Positions 32,407 to 40,783 of a stretch of 64,000 nucleotides of DNA are shown piece by piece; the stretch's first letter is position 1; every line of letters starts with the position of its first letter. Location of the stretch: positions 6,795 to 70,794 of the forward strand of contig DASCMO010000011.1 of assembly GCA_036010965.1 (NCBI GenBank), given 5' to 3'. A program made the position numbers and the translations under genes. The DNA is from GCA-2686265 sp036010965. Its GTDB lineage: Bacteria > Planctomycetota > UBA1135 > GCA-002686595. Below the pieces are notes generated by a model. It worked only from the letters and a program-made list of their open reading frames with translations, made no database searches and was not told the DNA's origin.

Positions 32407-35217
32407 CTACTCCTTGCTCTTCAAGCTCGCCTGAGCGGCCGCCAGGCGCGCGATCGGCAGGCGGTAGGGGGAGCAGGAGACATAGTCGAGCCCCAGTTTG
32501 TGGCAGAACTCGATCGAGCGCGGGTCTCCACCGTGCTCGCCGCAGATCCCGACCTTGATGTCGGGCCGAGTCTCGCGCCCCGCCGCGCAGGCGATCTCCA
32601 TCAAGCGTCCGACCCCGGCAGTGTCCAGGGTGGCGAAGGGATCGTCGCTGTAGATCTCGCGTTCGACGTAGGCTGGGACGAACTTGCCCGAGTCATCGCG
32701 GCTGATGCCGAAGGTGGTCTGGGTCAGGTCGTTGGTGCCGAAGGAGAAGAACTCGGCATCCAGGGCGATCTCGTCGGCCGTCAGGGCCGCGCGCGGCAGC
32801 TCGATCATCGTGCCGACCATGTAGGGGACGCGCGTCTTCTTGCGCGCGAAGACCTCCTCGGCCGTCTCGCGCACGATCTCGACCTGTAGGGTCAGCTCCG
32901 CCCGCGTGCCGACCAGCGGGATCATGATCTCCGGCCGCGGCTTCTTGCGCGTGCGCCGCGCGACATTGACCGCCGCCTCGAAGATGGCTCGCGCCTGCAT
33001 GCGTGTGATCTCCGGATAGACGATCCCGAGCCGACAGCCGCGGTGGCCGAGCATCGGGTTCAGCTCGGTCAGGGACTCGATCTTGGCCCGTAGGCGCGTC
33101 GCGCTGACGCCCATCTCCTTGGCCAGGGCGCGTACGTCGGCCGGCTCGTGGGGTAAGAACTCGTGCAGGGGAGGATCGAGCGTGCGGATCGTCACCGGGC
33201 GCGTCCCCATGGCCTTGAAGATGCCCTCGAAGTCCTTGCGCTGCAGGGGCAGCAGGCGCGCCAGTGCGCGCTCGCGGGCCTCCGAGCTCTCGGCCAGGAT
33301 CATCTCGCGCATGGCGGCGATCTTGCGCTCGCCAAAGAACATGTGCTCGGTACGGCAGAGCCCGATGCCTTCCGAACCCAGGGCGATGGCCGTCGTGCAC
33401 TGATCGGGCTGGTCGGCGTTCGCGCGGACCTTCATGCTGCGCACCGAGTCCGCCCAGCGCATCAGGCGCGCATACGTGCTGTACACCTTTCCCTTGCGCT
33501 TCGCCGCGGCGGAGCGCCCCTTGCCGAAGAGGGCGGTGATGACCTCGGAGTCGCGCGTCTCGAGCTGTCCCTCGTAGATCGCGCCGCTCGTGCCATCGAT
33601 GCTGATCCAGTCCCCCTCGCGGATCGTGTGCTCTCCGACGCGCATGCGTCGTCGGGCGTGGTCGATTTCGAGTTCGCCGGCGCCGGCCACGCAGACCTTG
33701 CCCATCTGGCGGGCGACGAGGGCGGCGTGGCTGGTCATTCCCCCGCGCGCGGTCAGGATCCCGCACGCGGCCTGCATGCCCTTGATGTCCTCGGGCGAGG
33801 TTTCGATACGCACCAGGATCACCTGACGACCCTTGGCGGCCCACTCGGTAGCGGCCGTGGCGCTGAACACGACGCGCCCGGTCGCTGCGCCCGGGCCCGC
33901 GTTCAGCCCGCGCGTGAGGAGCTTGCCCTCGCGCGCCGCGGCGCCCAGCTGAGCGGGATCGAAGACCGGCTGCAGGAGCTGGTTGAGGGCCTCGGGGTCG
34001 ACACGCCCGAGCGCCTCCTCCTTGGAGATCAGGCCCTCGCGCACCATGTCCACGGCGATCCGAACCGCGGCGAAACCGGTGCGCTTGCCGGAACGGCACT
34101 GGAGCATGAACAGGCGCCCGTCCTCGATCGTGAACTCGAGGTCCTGCATGTCGCGATAGTGCGCCTCGAGCTGCTTCTGGATGCGGTTCAGCTCGCGGTA
34201 CAGGCGCGGCTCGGCGCGCCGCAAGGACTCGATTTGCAGGGGCGTGCGGATGCCGGCGACCACGTCCTCGCCCTGGGCGTTCATCAGGTACTCGCCGTAG
34301 AACGTCTTCTCGCCCGTGGCCGGGTCGCGCGTGAAGGCGACCCCCGTGCCCGAGCCCTCGCCCATGTTGCCGAAGACCATCGCCTGGATGTTCACCGCAG
34401 TGCCCCAGTGGCCCGGGATGTGGTTCATGGCGCGGTAGGCGATGGCGCGCTCGTTGTTCCAGGAGCCGAACACCGCTCCGACGGCGCCCCAGAGCTGATC
34501 GCGCGGGTCCTCGGGGAACAGGTGGCCCGTGTGGGCTCGGATGATGGCCTTGTAGTCGTCCACCAGCTCGCACAGGTCCGCGGCGTCGAGATCCGTGTCC
34601 TCCTCGACCTCTTTGCGGTGCTTGAGGGCGTCGAGGGCGGCCGAGAAGGGGTCGCGCTCGTCCTCCCCGGCGGCCTTTACGCCCATCACCACATCGCCGT
34701 ACATCTGGATGAAGCGCCGGTAGGCGTCCCAGGCGAAGCGCTCGTTGTTTGAGCGCCGGGCGAGGCCCGTGACGGTCACGTCGTTCAGACCCAGGTTGAG
34801 CACCGTGTCCATCATGCCCGGCATGGAGACCCTCGCACCCGAGCGCACCGAGAGCAGGAGCGGGTTCTCGGGGTCGCCGAAGCGCTTGCCCAGCTCGCGC
34901 TCGATGCCTGCGAGGGCCGCCTCCACCTCGTCGGTCAGGCCGACCGGATAGGAGCCTTCGTGCTCCGAGAAGAAGGTGCAGACGTCGGTTGAGATGGTGA
35001 ACCCGGGGGGGACGGGCAGGCCGAGGTTGCACATCTCCGCCAGGTTCGCGCCCTTGCCGCCCAGCACGTCGCGCATCCCGCGGTCGCCCTGGGTCTCTTC
35101 GGATCCGAACGAGAACACGGAGCGCGGCGCGCGCCGGTGGGGGTGCTTGTCGCGCGCCTTGCGGGTCCGGGGCGACTTGCGGGGGCGGTTCGATCGAGGC
35201 ATGGTCGTTTTCGTCAT
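32407..35217 (-). CDS. ppdK: Pyruvate, phosphate dikinase
   Basis: Interconverts pyruvate, ATP and phosphate with PEP, AMP and pyrophosphate. The 936 residues include the N-terminal nucleotide-binding domain (LGGKGANLAEMCNLGLPVPP, VSMPGMMDTVLNLGLND, GSGTGVAFTRDPATGEK), the phosphohistidine domain with LTARGGMTSHAALVARQMG (catalytic His), and the PEP/pyruvate barrel (GIGLCRTEHMFF, MIPLVGTRAEL, FSFGTNDLTQTTFGISRDD, CGEHGGDP). The first 40 residues are a strongly basic extension (RSNRPRKSPRTRKARDK) beyond the usual start; ATGs at 35217 and 35202 are both possible. PEP-forming and glycolytic use cannot be told apart from the sequence. Confidence 0.96.
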   Translation of the reverse strand: MTKTTMPRSNRPRKSPRTRKARDKHPHRRAPRSVFSFGSEETQGDRGMRDVLGGKGANLAEMCNLGLPVPPGFTISTDVCTFFSEHEGSYPVGLTDEVEAALAGIERELGKRFGDPENPLLLSVRSGARVSMPGMMDTVLNLGLNDVTVTGLARRSNNERFAWDAYRRFIQMYGDVVMGVKAAGEDERDPFSAALDALKHRKEVEEDTDLDAADLCELVDDYKAIIRAHTGHLFPEDPRDQLWGAVGAVFGSWNNERAIAYRAMNHIPGHWGTAVNIQAMVFGNMGEGSGTGVAFTRDPATGEKTFYGEYLMNAQGEDVVAGIRTPLQIESLRRAEPRLYRELNRIQKQLEAHYRDMQDLEFTIEDGRLFMLQCRSGKRTGFAAVRIAVDMVREGLISKEEALGRVDPEALNQLLQPVFDPAQLGAAAREGKLLTRGLNAGPGAATGRVVFSATAATEWAAKGRQVILVRIETSPEDIKGMQAACGILTARGGMTSHAALVARQMGKVCVAGAGELEIDHARRRMRVGEHTIREGDWISIDGTSGAIYEGQLETRDSEVITALFGKGRSAAAKRKGKVYSTYARLMRWADSVRSMKVRANADQPDQCTTAIALGSEGIGLCRTEHMFFGERKIAAMREMILAESSEARERALARLLPLQRKDFEGIFKAMGTRPVTIRTLDPPLHEFLPHEPADVRALAKEMGVSATRLRAKIESLTELNPMLGHRGCRLGIVYPEITRMQARAIFEAAVNVARRTRKKPRPEIMIPLVGTRAELTLQVEIVRETAEEVFARKKTRVPYMVGTMIELPRAALTADEIALDAEFFSFGTNDLTQTTFGISRDDSGKFVPAYVEREIYSDDPFATLDTAGVGRLMEIACAAGRETRPDIKVGICGEHGGDPRSIEFCHKLGLDYVSCSPYRLPIARLAAAQASLKSKE

Positions 35218-35237
35218 CAGCTTGCGTTGGCGGGGAA

Positions 35238-35909
35238 TCAGGGGGCGCCGTCAGGATCCTGCGGCTCCTCGGTCTGCTCTTTTTTCTGCTTCACGTTGTC
35301 GATCTTCCAGTCCTGCCCGATGCGCAGTTCGGTGACCCTGACTGGAGGGAGGGCAACGGAGATCCGGGCCGCGCCGCGAACGTGCGCGCCGGACGCGTCA
35401 TCCTGCGCGTTCACGGTGACGCGCTCCTCGAAGGGAATGTCCGCCGAGAGCGGGTCGTCGGCCACCAGCTCGTCGCCGTCGTAGAGCTGGACGAAGTCCT
35501 CGCGCACCAGATGCACCTCAAGCATCGCTCCCATGGCCGCCGCGGTCAGGACGCAGCGCCGGGGGTCGTCTCCCTCCTCGTACGCGACCTGCACGACGCG
35601 CGCGCCGCCGATGGCGCCGCGCAACCACGACTTGGATGCGAACCATGAATCCCGGAACTCGAGGTAGAGGAGCTGGCTCAGCAGGTGTCGCTGGCGGAAG
35701 CTCGCGGAGAGGCAGCGGTACTCCGTGCGGCCGTCGTCTGCCCGGACGCCGGTCTGGAAGGTCCGGAAGGTCTGGGTGGGGCTGCGGAATCCGCGCTCGA
35801 ACAGGTCCTCGGCCGTGGGGGGCGCGGCGCAGCAGGCGCAGGCGAGCAGCAGCGGCGCCAGAGGGGCGAGGGCGCGCAGAGTGCGCCCGGAGTGGAATGG
35901 CATCGCCAT
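35238..35909 (-). CDS. Putative lipoprotein of unknown function
   Basis: A 223-residue product with a basic start, a hydrophobic stretch (LAPLAPLLLACACCAAPP) containing possible lipobox cysteines, and a mature region with AEDLFERGFRSPTQTFRTFQ, followed by mixed alpha/beta sequence and a charged tail (KQKKEQTEEPQDPDGAP). The segment around RTEYRCLSASFRQRH resembles small secreted proteins with a NTF2-like or DUF4878-like fold, but this is not firm. It lies 20 bases upstream of ppdK on the same strand and may be co-transcribed. ATGs at 35909 and 35903 are both possible. Confidence 0.65.
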   Translation of the reverse strand: MAMPFHSGRTLRALAPLAPLLLACACCAAPPTAEDLFERGFRSPTQTFRTFQTGVRADDGRTEYRCLSASFRQRHLLSQLLYLEFRDSWFASKSWLRGAIGGARVVQVAYEEGDDPRRCVLTAAAMGAMLEVHLVREDFVQLYDGDELVADDPLSADIPFEERVTVNAQDDASGAHVRGAARISVALPPVRVTELRIGQDWKIDNVKQKKEQTEEPQDPDGAP

Positions 35910-36246
35910 GGGAAGCGGGGATTCTACGGCTCAGCCGGCTTCATCTCGACGGCCCACGGCCCCACTTCGTAGACTCTGCGGCGTGTGATCGCCTCCCGAG
36001 GGCCCTGTGGGGCCTGGGACGCGCAGTGAGCGGAGCAGGCGAAAGATCGGGAACGAGGGGGCGCGGCGCACAAAATGGAGAGAAAGTCCGCGTCCTCACT
36101 AGCCGATCCTTCCGAGTCATCGTAACGGGAGTGCTCGATTCGCCGGCGCGAAGAGATGACCCTTCCGCCACCCCCCCCTCTGGGAGCGCTCTCCAGCTCT
36201 CGCGGCGTAGCCTGTGAAGCCTCACTAAACGGCAAGACACGATCCA
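35910..36246. other. Intergenic region between divergent genes
   Basis: 337 bases between the minus-strand lipoprotein and the plus-strand DUF1573 lipoprotein. It must hold the promoters of both. I see no convincing coding sequence, RNA gene or strong hairpin; the stretch at 36070-36140 is less GC-rich than its surroundings, as expected for control sequence. Confidence 0.4.
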
Positions 36247-37749
36247 ATGCAGCCCATCCAGACCGCACCCCTCCTCCTGCGTACCGTCCTCTCCCTGCTC
36301 CCCGCCGCCCTGATCGCCCTCACGGCCTGCACGGCCGAGAAGCCTCCCGCGCCCGCTGCGGAGGACCACTCGGGGCACGATCACTCGGGAGCCGGTCACG
36401 AGGCTGGTGCGCATGACATTGCCGGCGAGCAAGCGAGCGCACCGGCCGCGCCCACCCAGGAGGCTCCCGTGGACGATCACGCCGGGCACAATCACGCTCC
36501 CGGTGAGCACGACGCGGCCGTCGCCGCGGCCGGGAAGGCGGCCAAGGTCGCCGCCGCTTCCGCGGCCGCCGGCTCCCGCAAGCCCACCGCCGGTCCGGTG
36601 ACATTGCCCCAGCTGCCGCCGGGCATTGGGGAGAACGAGGGAGCGCGGTTGATGTACGAGGTGGACCAGGGATCGCACGATTTCGGCCGCCTGATGCAGG
36701 GCGAGGTCGCCAGCCACACCTTCAGCCTGTTCACTCGCGGCAACGAGGACCTGATCATCACCCAGGTCAAGCCGACCTGCGGATGCACGGTCTCCAAGGT
36801 CATGATCGAGTCTGGTGCGCCTGGCGAGGGGGGCGAGATGGTGCGCTACAACTTCGGCGACGCGATCGCGGTCGGCACGCATATCGAGATGCCCGCTGTC
36901 CTGCACACCAAGAACAAGAACGGCCACCAGAACGTCCGCATCAACATCTTCTCGAACGACCCGCGCGGGACCATCCAGCTCGGCCTGGAGGCCGACGTGG
37001 ACATGTTCTTCAACCTCTCGCCGCGCTTCCTGAACTTCGGCCGTGTGTCGATCGGCGACGTGAAGACCCTCAAGGCGTCGATCTCGACCGCCCGTGGAGC
37101 GCCCGTGAAACTGGAGATGACGGAAGCCGCCATGCCGGCCGGTACGACCGCCGAACTCGTGGCCTTCAACGCCGACGCCGACGGGCGCTCGGCCCAGTGG
37201 CAGCTCTCGGTCACCCTTGGCCCCGACACCATCGAGCAGAACCTGCACCGTGCGATCTCCCTCGTCAGCGATCTGCCGATCCCCGGCGAGGAACAGAAGG
37301 CCGCCGGCGGCAAGCAGCAGACCTACCAGGCGACCATCTCCATCAGCGCACAGATCGTCGGGCCCTTCTCCTACCAGCCGAACTACATCTCCATGGGGCT
37401 GGTCCGTCCCGGGCAGGTGGTGACGCGCGTCGTGACCGTCGAGTGCCACGACGAGGAGTACGACCTGACCGCCGACGGCGTCGGTGTGTCGGTCGTCGGC
37501 CTGCCGGTCCCCGGCGGCAACGGCTACCAGGCGTGGGATCGTGCTGAGAGCTTCTCCTCCACCGTGCGGCCGGTCGAAGGCAAGAACGCCGTCGATGTGG
37601 AGCTGCGCCTCGAGGGGTTGCCCGACGGCTCCACCGGTTCCTTCCGCGGCACGATGCTGGTCACCCTCGGCCATCCTGACAAGCCCGCGATCGCCCTGAC
37701 GATCACCGGCGTGTGTCGGGGCGGCCCGATCCCTGGCCGCGGTCGCTGA
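36247..37749 (+). CDS. DUF1573 lipoprotein with His-rich N-terminal region
   Basis: A 500-residue protein. The signal peptide ends in a lipobox (ALIALTAC), so it should be lipid-anchored. Residues about 38-90 contain two His/Asp/Gly-rich blocks (DHSGHDHSGAGHEAGAHD and DDHAGHNHAPGEHD), probably able to bind metal ions, followed by an Ala/Lys linker. From about residue 130 the DUF1573 pattern appears: SHDFGRLMQGEVASHTF and KPTCGCTVSK, then two or three further Ig-like beta domains, including RFLNFGRVSIGDVKTLKAS and YISMGLVRPGQVVTRVV. DUF1573 proteins are abundant in Planctomycetota and Bacteroidota; their function is unknown. Confidence 0.8.
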   Translation: MQPIQTAPLLLRTVLSLLPAALIALTACTAEKPPAPAAEDHSGHDHSGAGHEAGAHDIAGEQASAPAAPTQEAPVDDHAGHNHAPGEHDAAVAAAGKAAKVAAASAAAGSRKPTAGPVTLPQLPPGIGENEGARLMYEVDQGSHDFGRLMQGEVASHTFSLFTRGNEDLIITQVKPTCGCTVSKVMIESGAPGEGGEMVRYNFGDAIAVGTHIEMPAVLHTKNKNGHQNVRINIFSNDPRGTIQLGLEADVDMFFNLSPRFLNFGRVSIGDVKTLKASISTARGAPVKLEMTEAAMPAGTTAELVAFNADADGRSAQWQLSVTLGPDTIEQNLHRAISLVSDLPIPGEEQKAAGGKQQTYQATISISAQIVGPFSYQPNYISMGLVRPGQVVTRVVTVECHDEEYDLTADGVGVSVVGLPVPGGNGYQAWDRAESFSSTVRPVEGKNAVDVELRLEGLPDGSTGSFRGTMLVTLGHPDKPAIALTITGVCRGGPIPGRGR

Positions 37750-37954
37750 GAGGCCGTCGAACGGGCGCGGCTGGGTGTTGGGCCCGGCCGAAGTGCGGGC
37801 GGGCGGCGTCCGGGGCCGAAGGGCTGGATTCCATGGAAACCGGGTGGAAGCGGCGCGGTAAGTGCCTGCGCCGCCGATCGTGATCCGAGCGCTTGTGCCT
37901 GGGACCGACGGGAGCGGCAAGCTATCCTGCCCGGAGCCTCCTGAGCGACCTGCC

Positions 37955-37972
37955 TGCCGGCCAGGGCCGGCA
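37955..37972 (+). promoter_or_regulatory. Hairpin in the leader of the pilus motor operon
   Basis: TGCCGGC-CAGG-GCCGGCA, a perfect 7-bp stem with a four-base loop, 47 bases before the first pilB-like start. TATCCT at 37923-37928 could be the -10 element upstream of it. The hairpin might mark a transcript 5' end or a terminator of the preceding gene; there is no T run. Confidence 0.35.
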
Positions 37973-38019
37973 CGCGGCTCCCCCGGACACCCGCCCACAC
38001 CTTGCCGAGACCGCACCCA

Positions 38020-39669
38020 GTGACCAACGACCTCGGCGAACATCTGGTCGCCTCCGGAGCGATCAGCGACGCCCAGCTGCGGGAGGCCGTGGCCTACCAG
38101 CGCAACGGGGATCTGCCCCTGGGGCCGGTGCTCGTGAAGCTGGGCATGGTCGACGAGGTGGCCGTAGCGCGAGCCACGGCGGGCATCGAGAAGTTGCCCT
38201 TCGTGAACCTGTCCAAGGGGCGCGTCCCCCAGAACGTGCTGGACCGCGTCCCGGCCGAGGTGGCCATCGAGCAGGGCGTGCTGCCCATCAAGCTCTCCGG
38301 AGACCGCCTGGTGGTCGCCATCGACGACCCCTTCAAGCGCATCGTCGCCGACCAGCTCTCCTTCGTAACCGGTTGCGAGATCGCCTGCGCCTTGGCGGCG
38401 CCGTCGGCCTTGCGCGGAGCCATCGCGCGCCACTACGGCGAGTCCACAGAGGAGGGAATCGCCGCCGGACTGGCGAGCGAGGAGGCCGACGAGGAGGACG
38501 ACGCGCCGATCATCCGGCTCGTCACCCGCACCTTCAAGGAGGCCGTCAAGGCGCGGGCCAGTGACATCCACATCGAGCCGGGACACGGGCGCGTGCGCGT
38601 GCGCTACCGCATCGACGGCATGTTGCGCGACGCCGCCGAGCACCCAGAACACCTGCAATCGCCCCTGATCAGTCGCTTCAAGATCATGGCGCGCATGGAC
38701 ATCGCCGAGAAGCGCAAGCCCCAGGACGGGCGCATCGGCCTGAAGATCGATGGTCGGGAAATCGACGTTCGCGTCTCCTTGCTGCCCACGAACCACGGCG
38801 AATCGGTCGTCATGCGCCTGCTCGACCGCAGCGCGAGCCTGATCGGCCTGCGCGAGCTGGGCTTCGAGGACGAGGACTACACCTGGTTCCGGCGCATCAT
38901 CCGCCGACCCCACGGAATCTGTCTGGTGACCGGGCCGACGGGCTCGGGCAAGACCACGACCCTCTACGCCGCCCTCTCGGAGCTGAACCGCCCCGACACC
39001 AAGATCATCACCGCAGAGGATCCCGTCGAGTACCACATCGAGGGCATCAACCAGGTCCAGGTCTCCAGTCGCATCGGGCTGACCTTCGCGCGCATCCTGC
39101 GCGCCATGTTGCGCTGCGCGCCGAACGTGGTCCTGGTGGGGGAGATCCGTGACCTCGAGACTGCGGAGATCGCCATCCAGGCGGCCCTCACCGGGCACCT
39201 CGTTTTTTCGACGGTCCACACCAACGACGCGCCGAGTGCCCTGACGCGCATGCAGGACCTGGGCATCAAGCCCTTCCTGGTCTCGGCCGCAGTGCAGTTC
39301 ATTCTCGCCCAGCGCCTCGTGCGCCGCCTGTGCGCCGAGTGCCGCGAGGCGTACGATCCCCATCCCAGCGAGGCGCTCTCGATCGGCCTGGATCCGGCCC
39401 ACATCGAGGGCCGGCGCTTCCACCGCGCGCGGGGCTGCCGGGTCTGCGACGGCACGGGCTACCACGGCCGTCTGGCGCTCTTCGAGCTGATGGAGATGGA
39501 CACGAACCTGCGCGAGATGACCTTTCGCAGGGAGAGCCTGGGGAGCATCCGCGAGGCGGCCCTGGCCACCGGGCAGCTCCAGCCCCTCTCGGTCGACGGC
39601 TCTCGCAAGGTGATCGCGGGCCTGACGAGCGTGACCGAGGTGCTGCGCGTGATCGGAGAGGGAACGTGA
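38020..39669 (+). CDS. GspE/PilB family secretion/pilus assembly ATPase (first copy)
   Basis: A hexameric motor ATPase powering type IV pilus extension or type II secretion. The 549 residues have an N-terminal MshEN-like domain (LGEHLVASGAISDAQLREAV, VDEVAVARATAGI), then the N2 domain (ASDIHIEPGHGRVRVRYRID), Walker A (VTGPTGSGKTTTLYAAL), the Asp box (ITAEDPVEYHIEGINQVQV), Walker B (VVLVGEIRDLETAEIA), the His box (LVFSTVHTNDAPSALTRM) and the zinc module (CAECREAYDP and CRVCDGTGYHG). The GTG at 38020 is chosen because the domain starts immediately; a TTG at 38002 is an alternative. It heads the run pilB-pilT-pilB-pilC. The second copy is 39% or so alike by eye, not a recent duplicate. Confidence 0.92.
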   Translation: MTNDLGEHLVASGAISDAQLREAVAYQRNGDLPLGPVLVKLGMVDEVAVARATAGIEKLPFVNLSKGRVPQNVLDRVPAEVAIEQGVLPIKLSGDRLVVAIDDPFKRIVADQLSFVTGCEIACALAAPSALRGAIARHYGESTEEGIAAGLASEEADEEDDAPIIRLVTRTFKEAVKARASDIHIEPGHGRVRVRYRIDGMLRDAAEHPEHLQSPLISRFKIMARMDIAEKRKPQDGRIGLKIDGREIDVRVSLLPTNHGESVVMRLLDRSASLIGLRELGFEDEDYTWFRRIIRRPHGICLVTGPTGSGKTTTLYAALSELNRPDTKIITAEDPVEYHIEGINQVQVSSRIGLTFARILRAMLRCAPNVVLVGEIRDLETAEIAIQAALTGHLVFSTVHTNDAPSALTRMQDLGIKPFLVSAAVQFILAQRLVRRLCAECREAYDPHPSEALSIGLDPAHIEGRRFHRARGCRVCDGTGYHGRLALFELMEMDTNLREMTFRRESLGSIREAALATGQLQPLSVDGSRKVIAGLTSVTEVLRVIGEGT

Positions 39670-39733
39670 GGAACAAGTCGGGACGAGGCCAGCGGAGGCG
39701 ATGCCCGGCCACCGGGCGAGGAGGACGACGAGC

Positions 39734-40783
39734 GTGACTGGAGTACAAGAACTTTTCGCAGAGACGATTCGCCGCGACGCCTCGGACCTGCACCTGAACC
39801 CCGGGCGACCGCCCATCGGGCGCATCAACGGGGCGCTCGTGAACTTGACCGAGGAGGTCCTCACCGACGACGCCGCCGAAATCCTGTGCCGCGGGCTCTG
39901 CAGCGACGAGCGCTGGGCGGAGGTTGATCGTTTGGGCAGCACCGACTTCGGCATCCAGCACTCCTCGGGCGACCGCTTCCGCGTCAGCGTCTTTCGTCAG
40001 CGCGGTCGCTACTCGGCCGTCCTGCGCCTGATCCCCTCACGCCTGTTGAGCTTCGAGGAGATCGGCTTGCCCGAGGCCTGCCTGCCGCTGCTCAGGCGAC
40101 CGCGCGGGCTTGTGCTCGTGACCGGTCCCACGGGGTCGGGTAAGACGACGACCCTGGCCACCATGATCGACTGGATCAATACCAACCTCGATCGGCACGT
40201 GATCACCATCGAGGACCCGATCGAGTACTTCCACGAGCACAAGCAGGGGGTCGTCACCCAGCGCGAGGTGGGCATCGACGTGTCGGACTTCCCCGAGGCC
40301 ATGCGGCGCGCCCTGCGCCAGGACCCGGACGTGATCCTGCTGGGGGAGATGCGCGATTTGGAGACGATCTCGGCCGCCATCACCGCCGCCGAGACCGGCC
40401 ACCTGGTGTTTGGCACCCTCCACACCACCGGCAGCGCGCGCACCGTCAACCGCATCATCGACGCCTTCCCCGCCAACCAGCAGGAGCAGATCCGCGCCCA
40501 GCTCTCGGTCTCGCTCAATGCGGTCATCTCCCAGGTCCTGCTGCGCCGCGAGGGCGGCGGTCGCGTGGCGGCCTTCGAGGTGATGCTCATGACCTCCGCC
40601 ATCGCCAACCTGATCCGCAAGAACGAGACGGCCAAGATCCAGTCCACGATCCAGACCTCGCGGCGTCTGGGCATGGTGACGCTCGACGACTATCTGCTCG
40701 AACTGGTCAAGCAGGGACGTATCAGCCGCGATGTGGCCCTGGACGCCAGCCAGGACCGCAAGGACATGGAGTCTCGTCTGTGA
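39734..40783 (+). CDS. pilT: Type IV pilus retraction ATPase PilT
   Basis: The motor that disassembles pilin subunits and pulls the fibre back. The 349 residues lack the long N-terminal domain of PilB and show ASDLHLNPGRPPIGRING, Walker A (VTGPTGSGKTTTLATMIDWI), DPIEYFHEHKQGVVTQREVG, Walker B (VILLGEMRDLETISAAI), LVFGTLHTTGSARTVNRIID, and the C-terminal PilT signature SAIANLIRKNETAKIQ (AIRNLIRE motif) with GMVTLDDYL. The GTG start at 39734 follows a GAGGA-type ribosome site. Its stop overlaps the next start (GTGA). Because the AIRNLIRE motif is partly altered, PilU-like function is possible. Confidence 0.93.
   Translation: MTGVQELFAETIRRDASDLHLNPGRPPIGRINGALVNLTEEVLTDDAAEILCRGLCSDERWAEVDRLGSTDFGIQHSSGDRFRVSVFRQRGRYSAVLRLIPSRLLSFEEIGLPEACLPLLRRPRGLVLVTGPTGSGKTTTLATMIDWINTNLDRHVITIEDPIEYFHEHKQGVVTQREVGIDVSDFPEAMRRALRQDPDVILLGEMRDLETISAAITAAETGHLVFGTLHTTGSARTVNRIIDAFPANQQEQIRAQLSVSLNAVISQVLLRREGGGRVAAFEVMLMTSAIANLIRKNETAKIQSTIQTSRRLGMVTLDDYLLELVKQGRISRDVALDASQDRKDMESRL

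Noticed and set aside
38002..38019. TTG start for the first PilB-like ATPase
   Set aside because: It adds six residues (MPRPHP) ahead of a GTG that directly precedes the MshEN domain; not excluded, but less likely.
39674..39733. Start of pilT at the ATG at 39701
   Set aside because: The added residues (MPGHRARRTTS) are not family-like, and the GTG at 39734 has a better ribosome site.
35941..39954. A 1337-codon open frame on the minus strand
   Set aside because: It is antisense to the DUF1573 and pilB-like genes, His/Asp/Gln-rich with no domain pattern, and is the usual antisense shadow of high-GC coding sequence.
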